Of a stretch of DNA of 64,000 nt, positions 32,211-42,629 are shown one piece after another. The translations under genes and the position numbers were made by a program. Each line of letters starts with the position of its first letter. Position 1 is the first letter of the stretch. A model generated the notes under the pieces. It was not told where the DNA came from. It made no database searches and was given only the letters and a program-made list of their open reading frames with translations. Source of the stretch: Lumbricus rubellus (taxonomy: Eukaryota > Annelida > Clitellata > Crassiclitellata > Lumbricidae); contig OX243814.1 of the NCBI GenBank assembly GCA_945859605.1, positions 30,320,973 through 30,384,972 of the forward strand, given 5' to 3'.

Positions 32211-33710
32211 GTCCTGTTGACCTCTGACGAGTTGAACGTGCGAGAGAAGCAAGAACAAGCTCCGTCCTTCATAGTACAGTGTGACAAGTGTTTGGAAAGG
32301 TTATATTAGAAGATTTCAAAGACATTTAGGTAATTAATTTCGATCATTCTACTTTTGTATTAAGTGTTATCGTAGCAGTAAGAAATTTTTATTTATCCCT
32401 AACGGTTGTATTCTAGTTTATCTGAAAAATTCACGGTATGTGTACGACCTCAACTCGAGCCGGCGGGTCGTTGACCGGAAATATTGGACATGCGTATAAA
32501 TTATTCCTACGTTTTTCTGTTGATTTAGACGCACGAGGCTCGCGAAATTACATTATAATTCTGCGTGTTGCATAATAATTCGTCTGGTTCTAAATTGGTA
32601 TTGGGGTCCGTAACGCGAGGCTTCGAAGGTTTACTCAGGTAGATCTATTTGGAAACGTGGCGTAATCACGTAATCTGGTAATGTCCTTGGCAGAGTAGGC
32701 CTACTGTTGGTGCTTGTTGCTGTTTAAAAACACTGCCATTTCAAAGATGTTTAGTGTCGCCCCCTTCTTTATCCAGGCTTGGGACTGGCACGGGGGAGTG
32801 CAACCAGTAACGGAGTTGGTGATACAGTCGGGTACTTTATATTGATCGACATTGTAATGCAAATTGTGTCATAATAATCTCGGATTTAGGTATTTTGAAG
32901 GAAGTGCTTATTATTTTCGTTTATTATTTCAAACTGGCACAATACTTATGATTACAATTCATAGTATGAATGTATGATGAAAAGTGAAATTGGCTATTAT
33001 CGTAAATTAATTGTTTGGCAGTTACTGTTGTCCTACGCTGCTCCATTACCATGCAATCTGGCGAATGAAAGGCTGAGTCGACCATTGGGAGGGTAACAGG
33101 AAGTGTTCCCCACTCTGAGCATGGCCAAAGGCTATTTCCATACCCAGCCATGTTCAACACGTTGGTCGCTAGGGACGTGTTAACACGTCCACCATTGAGT
33201 CATTTAACACAGCAAATCAGCGGCCAACGTGTTAACACACTGGTAAATTTAAAGTTTTAGTGACCTGAGGATGATCATGTTTTCATGAGCAGCATGACCA
33301 CCATCGACTGGGAGAGAATAGATCATCAACATGAAGTCGTCCCCCAACAGTTTTCCGTTATCCATCCAGATCATAGTACACACAGTATGAGAACCCAGAC
33401 TCAGATAAAACAGAGTGTTGCGCCATTTTGTGCCAAACGCAGGCTGTGGAGAACCTAGATCTGATGCATTTTTTTATAGTTGCCTACTTGCGTTGTATGG
33501 ACAAATCCTAACTGGGGAAAAGAAAGTGCTGTGATGCGATGCTACCAGTGGCTTCAATACTAGTCTTTGCAGCTTTCAATGCATCATTTGGGTACATAAT
33601 ATAGTAACTGTCAGTTAGATCAGAAATAAAACCTGCTGAGGCAGTTTATGCACGTTCAGGTTTTGTCTTCAAATGTTTGACGAACGTTGTTAATTTTCTT
33701 TCATTTTCAG
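32211..33710 (+). promoter_or_regulatory. 5' region and probable 5'-UTR intron of cytochrome c
   Basis: The coding exon is preceded by a strong acceptor, so the promoter and a leader exon must lie upstream. Candidate leader donors are GACATTTAG|GTAATT near 32,329 and TTACTCAG|GTAGAT near 32,640; the CpG-richer part around 32,440-32,640, with an ETS-like CCGGAAAT, is the best promoter candidate. It also holds a GCCAGTCCCAAGCC-type repeat (minus, about 32,757) and nested palindromes at 33,156-33,233. Confidence 0.35.
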
Positions 33711-33721
33711 GCTTGTACGAG

Positions 33722-33911
33722 ATGGGTGATAAAACACTTACAGCTGGTGATGCTACAAAGGGAGCGCAGGTCTTTAAGCAGAGGTGTGCTCAGTGCCATA
33801 CTGTTGAAAAAGGTGGCAAGCACATCAATGGTCCCAACCTTCATGGACTGATAGGAAGACAAACTGGCCAGGCACCTGGTTTTTCTTACACAGAAGCCAA
33901 CAAAAAGAAGG
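33722..33911 (+). CDS. CYCS: cytochrome c, coding exon 1
   Basis: Acceptor TTTCATTTTCAG at 33,710, 11 nt of leader, then ATG. 190 nt, ending AAGAAGG|GTGAGT in phase 1. Contains the CAQCH haem site. Confidence 0.95.
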
Positions 33912-35013
33912 GTGAGTCATGTCAAATAATAATCTGATATTTTTCTAAAGTTCTGGTTTACATGCTATGTCGGGTCACATATGAGTTGCCTTTACATAAT
34001 TATAATGACTGAAATTGTTTACTGATATAGAAGTTGAGATGGTTAGGATTTGTTTATTTATTATGTATGCACAGAGCGGAGAGGATCACAGGATTTAGGG
34101 GATTTGCATGTAAGTGAGTGTGGGTCTGAGAAAAGTCTGCATATAGGCAGAATCATGAAGTCCACATTTGCCTATTTCTTAGACATAGACATGTTTTTAT
34201 TGATCCCAACAATTCAATTGTACATGCATGCTTAACAAAGTAAAGACATAATCAGCAGTAAGCAAATACTCAAAGTGAATAAGTAGAATAATAGTGAGGG
34301 AACAAACAGGCACACCAAAAGGGACAAGTCCCGCTAAGTAGGGGCCTAATTAACAAAGTGAAGTGTAAAAGTAAAAGCTGAAGGGAGAATTGGAATGCAC
34401 AGATGTTACTTAACTAAGAATTATTTTTTTAACAAAACAAATGTAGTAAACACTACAGAAAAAATTCAGAGAAAGAACACAAACAAAAAATAGACGAACA
34501 ATCAATAAACAAACAATCAAAGAAATCATCATTAGCATGAGTAACCTCTCATGCCATTAACAGAAAACATTAAGTAATGTATGCACACGTAAGAGGTGTT
34601 TGAAGTGAGTGAAGTTAGTAGCCTTACGAATGACTATCGGAAGTTTGTTCCGTAAAACAGGGCCTTGGAATTACTCTGTATTATCCTATAGCTGTCCGAT
34701 GGGATTTTGACTACATCAGAATTATATTGCATTTAGATCTAAAGTTCTAAACAATAAATTATAACAGCTATAAAATACGACTTTTTGCATACGTAATGAT
34801 GGAGTATTACTTAGTAGTATTGCTTGAATTTGCAGTTATTTAAGACCTCTTTTGTATTTGTTTTCAGGCATCAAGTGGACAAGGGACACTCTTTTCGAGT
34901 ACCTGGAGAATCCGAAGAAGTACATCCCTGGAACTAAGATGATCTTTGCGGGGTTGAAGAGTGCGCCTGCCCGTTCAGATCTAATCGCTTACCTTGAAAG
35001 CGCCACAAAATAG
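33722..35013 (+). CDS. CYCS: cytochrome c (canonical somatic-type)
   Basis: Soluble haem protein of the mitochondrial intermembrane space that carries electrons from complex III to complex IV and, in many animals, triggers the apoptosome. Two coding exons, 33,722-33,911 and 34,868-35,013, give 111 residues. Visible hallmarks: haem attachment CAQCH, GGKH, GPNLHG, the Trp-59 region (IKWT), [14 protein letters not shown] with the Met-80 ligand, and FAGLK. Lys-72, Lys-73 and Lys-79 (horse numbering) are kept. The N-terminus ([14 protein letters not shown]) is several residues longer than in vertebrates. The intron splits the Gly-56 codon in phase 1, the position I recall for vertebrate CYCS. AATAAA lies at 35,260. 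Confidence 0.95.
33912..34867 (+). other. CYCS: intron of cytochrome c with an antisense LINE tail
   Basis: Ends TTGTTTTCAG. Contains at about 34,193-34,380 a minus-strand LINE 3' end (GATCAATAAAAACATG preceded by AGCGGGACTTGTCCC) related to the one at 59,585. Confidence 0.7.
34868..35013 (+). CDS. CYCS: cytochrome c, coding exon 2
   Basis: 146 nt from GC|ATC (completing Gly-56) to TAG. Encodes [19 protein letters not shown] through the Met-80 ligand to [10 protein letters not shown]. Confidence 0.95.
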
Positions 35014-35259
35014 CTGCTTTGACTTTGGACCCCGTAGGGAAAACACTTCTGAGGAATCTAGATTTTAGAATCAGTGTTCGTTTATAAGCGACCTAAGAAA
35101 TAGTTTAGATGGGATTTAAATCATGATTGGTTAGCATATTTTCGTTGCACACGATCGAGTATTAGGTTTTTTTGAAATAATATAACTGAATTGTTTGGCA
35201 TTTTCGCAATACATCAATTCTATATTATGAGTACATTTAGACTTTCCAATCTTTTTAAA

Positions 35260-35265
35260 AATAAA
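35260..35265 (+). terminator. CYCS: poly(A) signal of cytochrome c
   Basis: AATAAA about 250 nt after the stop codon, followed by a T-rich stretch. Confidence 0.6.
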
Positions 35266-35660
35266 GTTTAAATTGAAATTTTTTATGCGGTTCAAAACTG
35301 GGAAACGAGAGTGAGCCTTCAGTTGTTGAAATTCCGGAATGCTTACAGTGTGCTGTCCATAACTTGCTTGAGAAGGAATGTTTTTACTTGTGCTGTGGAC
35401 GTTCTCAGGAACTCGCTCTAATTTATTATGCAGTGTGGAATAAGATTTCAGGAAGCTGGTGTTAATGCTACTGATTAAACGTGAGGCTTGTTTCCTGTAT
35501 GTAACTTGATTCCTGTTTCATTGTTAGTTATGCCATGGCTGAAATTCCACTCACCTTGGTAATAATTTAGTGAACCTTTGTTCCTGTCATGTTTATAGGT
35601 ATCAGTTTCTGAATTTCTTCCAGCAGTGACACTGGGAGTTGACGAAATGAAGTTGGCATC

Positions 35661-35865
35661 ATTTGTATGTGAACTTGTTATAGTGCCCCTTCAAGCCTCA
35701 CTCAGAGGTGCTCCCGAATGCAGAGTGGACACTGCATCGGAGTTTCATGCCGAAGCGCTGAGCAATTGTGAGCGAAGGACTTGCCCAAGGTCCTTGCGTA
35801 ACGAGGTGGAACCTCGAACCTTCCGGCTCCAAGGCAACGACGCCACCACTACACCACCGCGCGCC
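35661..35865 (-). mobile_element. tRNA-derived SINE, copy 7
   Basis: Minus strand; GGTTCGAGGTTCCACCTCG has a small deletion in the B box. Keeps the GGGGCACTATAACAAGTTCA tail. Confidence 0.85.
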
Positions 35866-36095
35866 ACAAATCTAGCGAATGGATCTTTTTCTAAGAGTTC
35901 TGTTCTGTCATGCTTCTGCATTTTGCAATCAAGTAACTGAGTTGGTTTAGAGGAGGGGCATTTGACCTGTTGCTGGGTTGTCTGCCTTTTTCAGGGTTCC
36001 ATCCTAGGGCCTTGCACTCTTACCTCTTTAACACGGTTGTGATTCAAACCATCTTTGAGGCTGTGGTTGATCACTGCTCATGGCCCAGCTATAGC

Positions 36096-36297
36096 AGCAG
36101 TGGTGGCGTCGTTGCCTTGGAGCCGGAAGGTCCGAGGTTTGAATCCACCTCGCCACGTAATGACCTTGGGCAAGTCCTTCACTCACAATTGATCAGCGCT
36201 TCGGTGTGAAACCCGATACAGTGTCTGCTGTGCATTCGGGAGCGCCTCTGAGTAGAGAGCTTGAAGGGGCGCTATAACAAGTGCACAAACAAACAAG
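36096..36297 (+). mobile_element. tRNA-derived SINE, copy 8 (5' truncated)
   Basis: Starts inside the A-box region (GTGGTGGCGTCGTTGCC); B box GGTTTGAATCC; tail GGGGCGCTATAACAAGTGCA then CAAACAAACAAG. It lies 230 bp from copy 7 in the opposite direction. Confidence 0.85.
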
Positions 36298-36525
36298 CAG
36301 CAAAAAAGCTTCATACATTGCAGGTTTTGGTGCCAGGAGTCATTCAACTACCGGCTAAATTCTGGGGCAACACAGTTTGTATAATTATAATCAGCAGTTT
36401 TCCAAAAGTGAATTGCTGTGTATGTGATCAGGAACCAAGAACAGACCTTATAGCACATTCATAATCTATTGCAAATGTGTCCATAATGTGCCTCATGTAT
36501 GTCATCTCGATTATCCTGGTACATG

Positions 36526-36658
36526 CAGGGTAAAAATTGCCAGGGGTTTGAAACCCCCCAGTCTTTCTTAGAGCCCCATGTTAAAGTATTTTTTACACTC
36601 CACTTCCAAGTAGATAATGGTCGAACCCCCCAGTAATTTTTCCACAATTCTCACACTG
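36526..36658 (+). mobile_element. hAT-type MITE, family A, copy 6
   Basis: Best-preserved boundaries of the family: CAGGGTAAAAATTGCC to CAATTCTCACACTG, flanked by a perfect 8-bp duplication GGTACATG (36,518-36,525 and 36,659-36,666). Confidence 0.9.
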
Positions 36659-36923
36659 GGTACATGTGTTCAAGTTTGCTAATGTTCGCTATAGTTCTTG
36701 GCATACATGCAGCAGGGCTTACTTTTTCTTACGTTGATCAACTGCAATATGTTTTAAATCCTACGAATTGGTGGTGGACCTCCGTTAATTTGGCATATGT
36801 ACACACCTAGTAAAAGAAACGCACTGCTAAACTGCAAGGAAATACATTAAGATGCCTATTCTTTTTCTGTTTATTTTAAACTAGCATGTGCAGTCCATTC
36901 TTTTTCTTCTTTCGTTGACATTC

Positions 36924-36977
36924 GCTAGGTGGCTATACCCGTAAGGGACCGTCACAAATCAGTGACCCCTCTACTCC
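36924..36977 (+). repeat. direct repeat, left copy (GTCACAAATCAGTGACCCCT)
   Basis: CCCGTAAGGGACCGTCACAA continuing to CTCTACTCC recurs at 38,891-38,950 in the same orientation with a few changes. The pair brackets the 1.5-kb hAT element. The core GTCACAAATCAGTGAC is nearly palindromic. Confidence 0.7.
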
Positions 36978-37292
36978 TAGGTGCGTGACGTCATTTATAG
37001 ATGATCTCAAACGGACTAAAAAAAATGGAGCAGACGACCTTCATTATCCATAGTACAATTTACGCCCGTGAGGGCCGTGTCATATTATTTGTTCATGGAT
37101 AAAGGATCATAAAGCTCATAGTAGGCATAGGCCTACTGCCAGTGCAAAGAATGGAAATGTTCTGTTTGAGCAAAGTTTTCTCCCCCCTTCACTTTCGAAA
37201 CCGTTTTATGCGTAGTCTGCATGTATATTTTATTAGGCTATTCTTGATGATTATTAATTTATTATGATAATTATTTTGTAACTGCTATATAG

Positions 37293-38807
37293 CAGTGTTT
37301 AATCTAGACGTCTCTGGGGGGGAAAGTTCCCCCCCCCAGGATTGACATTTCCCCCCCCCCCAGAAAAATTAGACAAAATGATATTGGTTTTTAGTTACTG
37401 TTTTCATCATTGTTTTACATGAAGTGTTATAATATACCGTAATGTTATTTACTATTATATGATTATTATTTACTATTATTATATATGATACTATCATGTT
37501 GTAATTAGTATAACTTACTGTAGGCCTATATATTAATTTTGTATAAGCACTATTTTTGCACAACTAAAAACAGATATGACATCCTCTCCAGAAAAATTTG
37601 ACAAAATGATTATAGTTTTAGTTGCTGTCTACATAATCGTATTATGTGAACTGTTATAATGTACTGAAATATTATATATTATTATATGGCTAATGGTTAT
37701 AATGTTATTATTTACTATTATAATATATGACACAATCCTACTAAAATGAGAATAACATACTGCTAAAATTTGTACAAATACTACTTTTGTAGGCCTACAA
37801 CTGAATGGCTTCTCACCAGTGGCATCCTTCATATTTTAAACTGTTAAATTTCAAAATGTTTGGTCATATTATTTGAACACATAGTAAAACCTAAAAACAA
37901 CATCATTACTACACATGGCTTCCTGAATTTGGTACCGGTAGTTTATTAGTTCTTGGTTGGTTTGTGTACCATTAAATATGATTTCAGAAAGTATGTCCTG
38001 GTCAGCAAATCAGGATCACATTGGAAAACAGGGTTAAAATGATATAGTGCTGAAAAGTCAGCTTATAGGCTATAGGCTACTATTATATTCATGTCTCATG
38101 ATGTCTGCATTTTTATTCATTACAATAACTCAGCAACAGGAGAACTGAGCTGCTGAACCCGATACACAAAGATATTTTTATTGTAATTATATATTGTGAT
38201 CATAGGCTATATAATATACATTGAAATCCTAAAGCATTTTTTTATCAGTACTGAATAGTCTAATGAAGTTATTTTGCTAAAATGGCACCTTAAAAGGGTA
38301 CCATTAGGCCTATAGTGTGGAAATAACTACCCAAAATATTTTTTTAAGTGTTGCTTATATTTATTGAAGTCTTAGCCCACTCTTATAAGCACTAAAAAGT
38401 ACAACTATATATTTTGTTAAGATGGCACCTTAAAATGCTGCCAATACAATGTGGAAATTCAAAACGTTTCTGATGAGGCTCTAAAAAGTACGGGTATTTT
38501 GTTAAGATGGCACCTTGGAAATTCAAATAATTTCTGATGAGGCTCTGAAAAAGTACAGGTATTTTGTTAGGATGACACCTTAAAATGCTGCCAATACAAT
38601 GTGGAAATTCAAAACGTTTCTGATGAGGCTCTAAAAAGTACGGGTATTTTGTTAAGATGGCACCTTGGAAATTCAAATAATTTCTGATGAGGCTCTGAAA
38701 AAGTACAGGTATTTTGTTAGGATGACACCTTAAAATGCTGCCATTGCAATGTGGAAATTCAAAAAGTTTCTGATTCCCCCAGCGGAGGGGGACTAGATTA
38801 AACACTG
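37293..38807. mobile_element. hAT-type non-autonomous element with zinc-finger-linker fragment
   Basis: Starts CAGTGTTTAATCTAG, ends CTAGATTAAACACTG, flanked on both sides by GCTATATAG (37,284-37,292 and 38,808-38,816), so an 8-bp hAT duplication plus one matching base. On the minus strand 37,801-37,832 reads MKDATGEKPFSC, the linker and first Cys of a C2H2 zinc finger. The right third is a 150-bp tandem duplication. A partial inverted copy lies at 60,110-60,870 and keeps the same linker. No transposase. Confidence 0.85.
38421..38775. repeat. 150-bp tandem repeat inside the hAT element
   Basis: About 2.4 units; ACCTTAAAATGCTGCCA begins at 38,428, 38,578 and 38,728. The minus-strand 137-residue frame is a product of this repeat. 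Confidence 0.9.
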
Positions 38808-38890
38808 GCTATATAGCTCTCGAAAACTCGTAATTCGCCCAAACAAGCTTAGTCGAGGGAGCGAGCTTATTCAAAACAAACTCGATTTAG

Positions 38891-38950
38891 GGCTAGGTGG
38901 ATATAGGCTACCCGTAAGGGATCGTCACAAATCAGTGACCCCTCTACTCC
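38891..38950 (+). repeat. direct repeat, right copy
   Basis: Partner of 36,924-36,977. It shares GCTAGGTGG, CCCGTAAGGGA, CGTCACAAATCAGTGACCCC and TCTACTCC. Confidence 0.7.
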
Positions 38951-39284
38951 AAGGGGAGTCAGGTCAATTTTTTCAGTTTCGAGGGAAAGACCTGAGTAAT
39001 CGAAGGGAGGGGGCACGTCTGTGTAAATGTCAAATGGGGTGGGGCACACTGCATAGGTTCGCCCATGATACCGTACCGTCATAACTTATAATAAAGACTA
39101 TGGAGGTTCATGAGAAATTGAGAATCATGAACCCGGCAACCTCACCGACAATTCTCACCCTGGTGATCGACACTGGCGGTGTTGGTGCTCTGGCGTTCGA
39201 GGGTATGGAGGGATCTGGGACTATTCGATATTAGACCCAGGAGGGATCAAGGGCGGCTTCCCCATAGGCGGCTAGGCCTATAAC

Positions 39285-39433
39285 CATAGGCGCAACCACC
39301 CTATGGGACCCACGGGACGCGTCCCCCCAACTTTTGAGTGGTCCCCTAACTTTATTATTATGGTACCCCAACATTTAGGACGTGATCCATTATGGTCCCC
39401 CCACCCAACTTTTAGGAGGTGGTTGCACCTATG
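39285..39433. mobile_element. hAT-type MITE (149 bp)
   Basis: Ends CATAGGCGCAACCACC and GGTGGTTGCACCTATG, flanked by the perfect 8-bp duplication CCTATAAC (39,277-39,284 and 39,434-39,441). Confidence 0.85.
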
Positions 39434-39441
39434 CCTATAAC

Positions 39442-40389
39442 TCTTTCAATGGTCTTCGAAACTCACGCTCATAATTTTATAAACCAAGACGACTTCAGAT
39501 ACATGATAAGACCTCTTCACTAAGACCCAGCTGTTCGAAAACAAACTGGAGTCTTTATCTCTTTCAGTAGGCCCAACTATCGAGGAAATAAAAGAAATTG
39601 TTTTGCAAAGTGCTTTCGCAACATAAAAGAATAATAGGCCAACGACCAGAACAAATCTTTCAAGACTCAAGAGTAATCATATTTTGCCAGTCCGCACATA
39701 GAAATCATCTATTGGGTTAAAAGTAATAAAATTAGAAGTAATTAGAATGATGAAAAATATTAATCATACGATAACATGGTGACATACAGAAGGCCTAGGG
39801 CCCTAGGCTATCATTTCAATCACCTTACGATTAGCCTTAGAAAGAAACTTTACGCCATCAATCCACCTGCCATTATCAGACGTTTTTTTCATCCGACCAT
39901 CTTCTGTTTCAGGTTTAAAAAATCACCAACCATACTTCTATTTATAGAGGAATTTTCATCAATCTAACTTATATAATAAAACGGAATTGTTTTACTTTGA
40001 ACTTTAAAGCATCCGTTTCAAACATAAGGTGCAACGAATCTTTATTTTATGCACATGGATACACAGTTACACACACACACACACACACACACCCACCCCG
40101 CAGTCCTATGATCAATGGGCCATGTGATCAATGGTTCATGTGATAAAACGTCCTATGATCAACAGTCCTTATAATAAATGGTCCGCAAACCATTAGCCAT
40201 TCCATATAATATGGGACACATAGGCTTAGGCCTACTCAATTTTCTAGAATTTATATCTTCTATAGGTCAATTACGCAGGGCATTTTGAAGCCCAGCTGAG
40301 CGTTACACAGACATCCCATGTAATAGACATGGCACTGCAACGGAGGTGTTCACATTGATGGCATTTATATGGTTACAGTCTAATGTGGG
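39442..40389. other. no gene; possible 3' UTR of the zinc-finger gene
   Basis: TTTATT at 40,041 is an AATAAA on the minus strand and could end the zinc-finger transcript. A short (CA)n lies at 40,070-40,092. Confidence 0.35.
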
Positions 40390-41159
40390 TTCTTTTGTCA
40401 ACCCTCAGAACAGAATTGTGCGAGAATTTTCTCCGCAACAACAGTCATTGTGCCAACGTTTCTCAAGCATGGGTTCTTTTATGATTTCCTAAATTAAAAT
40501 GGCTTTCAGAATCATTTTATGGTAAAATAACTTTCTCTGCCGAATGGATTTTCTCATGAATCATGATGAATCAAATTTAAAGCCAGGGAAAATCTTTTGT
40601 CACAAACATGGTGCAGAAATGGTTTTTCCTCATGTGTGGGTTCTCCCGTGTCTTTTCAGAGCTGAAGTGTATTAGAATGTTTTCTGACATACCTGACAAA
40701 GAAGGTATGTTTTCTGACATACCTGACAAAGAAGGTATGTTTTCTGACATACCTGACAAAGAAGGTATGTTTTCTGACATACCTGACAAAGGTAGGCTAT
40801 TTCTCTCCAAAGTGGGATTTTTCATGAGCTCTCAGACTTGAAGCGCATGAGAATGTCTTCTGACATACCTGGCAAAAGGTGTGGTTTCTCTTTGGAGTGA
40901 ATGTTTCTATGACTTCTCAGACCAGAAGCATGTGTGAATGTTTTCTTGCATACCTGGCAAAGGTGTGGTTTCTCTCCAAAGTGGGTTTTCTCATGAGCTC
41001 TCAGACTTGAAGCGCATGAGAATGTCTTCTGACATACCTGGCAAAAGGTGTGGTTTCTCTTTGGAGTGAATGTTTCTATGACTTCTCAGACCAGAAGCCT
41101 GTGTGAATGTTTTCTTGCATACCTGGCAAAGGTGTGGTTTCTCTCCAAAGTGGGTTTTC
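40390..41159 (-). pseudogene. decayed, amplified 3' part of the zinc-finger array
   Basis: In the direction of the zinc-finger gene this continues the finger array but cannot be read through. A 169-bp unit (two 84-nt fingers plus one base) recurs with TGACATACCTGGCAAAAGG at 40,861, 41,030 and 41,199; the extra A shifts the frame in each unit. Further on, the finger remnants CQKTF, ALKRHGRTHT, EKIHSAEK and NHKRTHA are split by stops. The array therefore outlived its reading frame. Confidence 0.7.
40678..40797 (-). repeat. 30-bp tandem repeat of a half finger
   Basis: Four units of TGTTTTCTGACATACCTGAC plus AAAGAAGGTA. On the minus strand in the finger frame each unit reads YLLCQVCQKT: only the Cys-X2-Cys half of a C2H2 finger is repeated. 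Confidence 0.9.
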
Positions 41160-42599
41160 TCATGAGCTCTCAGACTTGAAGCGCATGAGAATGTCTTCTG
41201 ACATACCTGGCAAAAGGTGTGGTTTCTCTTTGGAGTGAATGTTTCTATGACTTCTCAGACCAGAAGCCTGTGTGAATGTTTTCTTGCATACCTGGCAAAG
41301 GTGTGGTTTCTCTCCAAAGTGGGTTTTCTCATGAGTTCTCAGACTTGAAGCGCATGAGAATGTCTTTTGACATACCTGGCAAAGGTATGCTTTCTCTCCT
41401 GTATGTTTTCTCATGTGCTGCTTTAGATTTCCAGTGTGGTTACTCTTGTACTGACACAATTGGCATTTGTATGGTTTCTCTCCAGTATGAATTTTTAAAT
41501 GACTTATTTTATTGGAAAGAGAGCAAAATCTTTTTTGACAAGCATGACATTGGTAAGGCTTCTCTCCAGTATGACTTCTAATATGGATCCGTAGCTTGGA
41601 AGGAGTTTGACATTCATTTTTACATATCTCGCACTTAAATAGTTTCTCTCCAGTATGGGTTCTAACATGATATCGTAGCCCGGGAAAATGAGAATATTTC
41701 CGTTCACAAAAGTGACATTGGTATGGCTTCTCTACACTGTGTAATATTATGTGGTCTCGCAGATTAGAACATCTGGAGAAAGCTTTCTGGCACACGTGAC
41801 AAAGGTATTGCTTTTGACCAGAGTGAGCTCTTTTATGGCTTTTGAGATTTGATGAAGTTGAGAATGTTTTCTGACATATGGTGCAAACGTATGGTTTCTC
41901 TCCAGTATGTGTTCTCATGTGAATATTTAAATGTTTTTTCTGATTAGCTACATATGGACATAACTGACATTTGTACGGTTTATCTTGTGTATGAATCCTT
42001 ACGTGATGTTTGAGATGAGAAGACTGTGAAAAACAATTTTTGCACATATGGCATTGGTAAGGTTTCTCTCCAGTATGGGTTCTATTGTGCTTCTCTAGAT
42101 TATTAAATTTTGTGAAAGATTTCTTGCACAACTGGCACTGATACGGTTTCTCTCCGGTATGAATTCTGTCATGATACTTTACACTGGAAGAAAAACGGAA
42201 ACTTTTTTGACACACCTGGCACTGATATGGTTTCTTTTCAGTATGAGTCCTAACATGTATTTTCAGATAGAAAGATGTGGTAAACCGTTTTTGACACACA
42301 TGGCAATGGTAGGGCATCTCTCCAGTACAAGTTCTTAAATGGAGAGTCCTGCAAGACTCTTGAAACCAGGTTTTACATAAATCACACTTGAATGGTTTTC
42401 CTTCAGCATGGATTCTAAGATGATATCGTAATCCGGAAGATTGGGGATAGCTTTTGTAGCATAAGTGACATTTAAATGGCTTTTCACTAGAGTGGATTCT
42501 AGCATGACTTTGCAGTTGACAAGATTTGTAGAATGTTTTTGGACAAATCTGGCAAAGGTATGGTTTTTCTCTTTCAGGACTTCCAAAGTTCTGAGACAT
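41160..42599 (-). CDS. C2H2 zinc-finger protein, 16 fingers
   Basis: 479 residues, nearly all tandem C2H2 fingers of the Krueppel type joined by TGEKPY/F-like linkers, expected to bind DNA in the nucleus. Fifteen fingers have the full C-X2-C-X12-H-X3-H pattern. The third (CDLCKTWFQESCRTLHLRTC) is one residue short and has Cys in place of the last His. No KRAB, BTB or SCAN domain is visible; an N-terminal domain could be on an upstream exon, because an acceptor TTTTTTAACAG lies 30 nt before the ATG and the frame stays open to it. The C-terminus (LPGMSEDILMRFKSESS) is a frameshifted finger: one extra A near 41,213 ends the frame. Partner DNA and function unknown. Confidence 0.85.
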   Translation of the reverse strand: MSQNFGSPEREKPYLCQICPKTFYKSCQLQSHARIHSSEKPFKCHLCYKSYPQSSGLRYHLRIHAEGKPFKCDLCKTWFQESCRTLHLRTCTGEMPYHCHVCQKRFTTSFYLKIHVRTHTEKKPYQCQVCQKSFRFSSSVKYHDRIHTGEKPYQCQLCKKSFTKFNNLEKHNRTHTGEKPYQCHMCKNCFSQSSHLKHHVRIHTQDKPYKCQLCPYVANQKKHLNIHMRTHTGEKPYVCTICQKTFSTSSNLKSHKRAHSGQKQYLCHVCQKAFSRCSNLRDHIILHSVEKPYQCHFCERKYSHFPGLRYHVRTHTGEKLFKCEICKNECQTPSKLRIHIRSHTGEKPYQCHACQKRFCSLSNKISHLKIHTGEKPYKCQLCQYKSNHTGNLKQHMRKHTGEKAYLCQVCQKTFSCASSLRTHEKTHFGEKPHLCQVCKKTFTQASGLRSHRNIHSKEKPHLLPGMSEDILMRFKSESS

Positions 42600-42629
42600 G
42601 GTTTCTCTCCAGTAAGTGCTCTCCAGTGC
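42600..42629 (-). other. probable upstream part of the zinc-finger last exon
   Basis: The segment between the acceptor AACAG (42,630) and the ATG is open in frame (ALESTYWRET), so translation may start in an earlier exon. Confidence 0.4.

Noticed and set aside
38392..38805. 137-residue minus-strand frame with internal repeats
   Set aside because: Explained by the 150-bp tandem duplication in the hAT element; the terminus runs into the inverted repeat.
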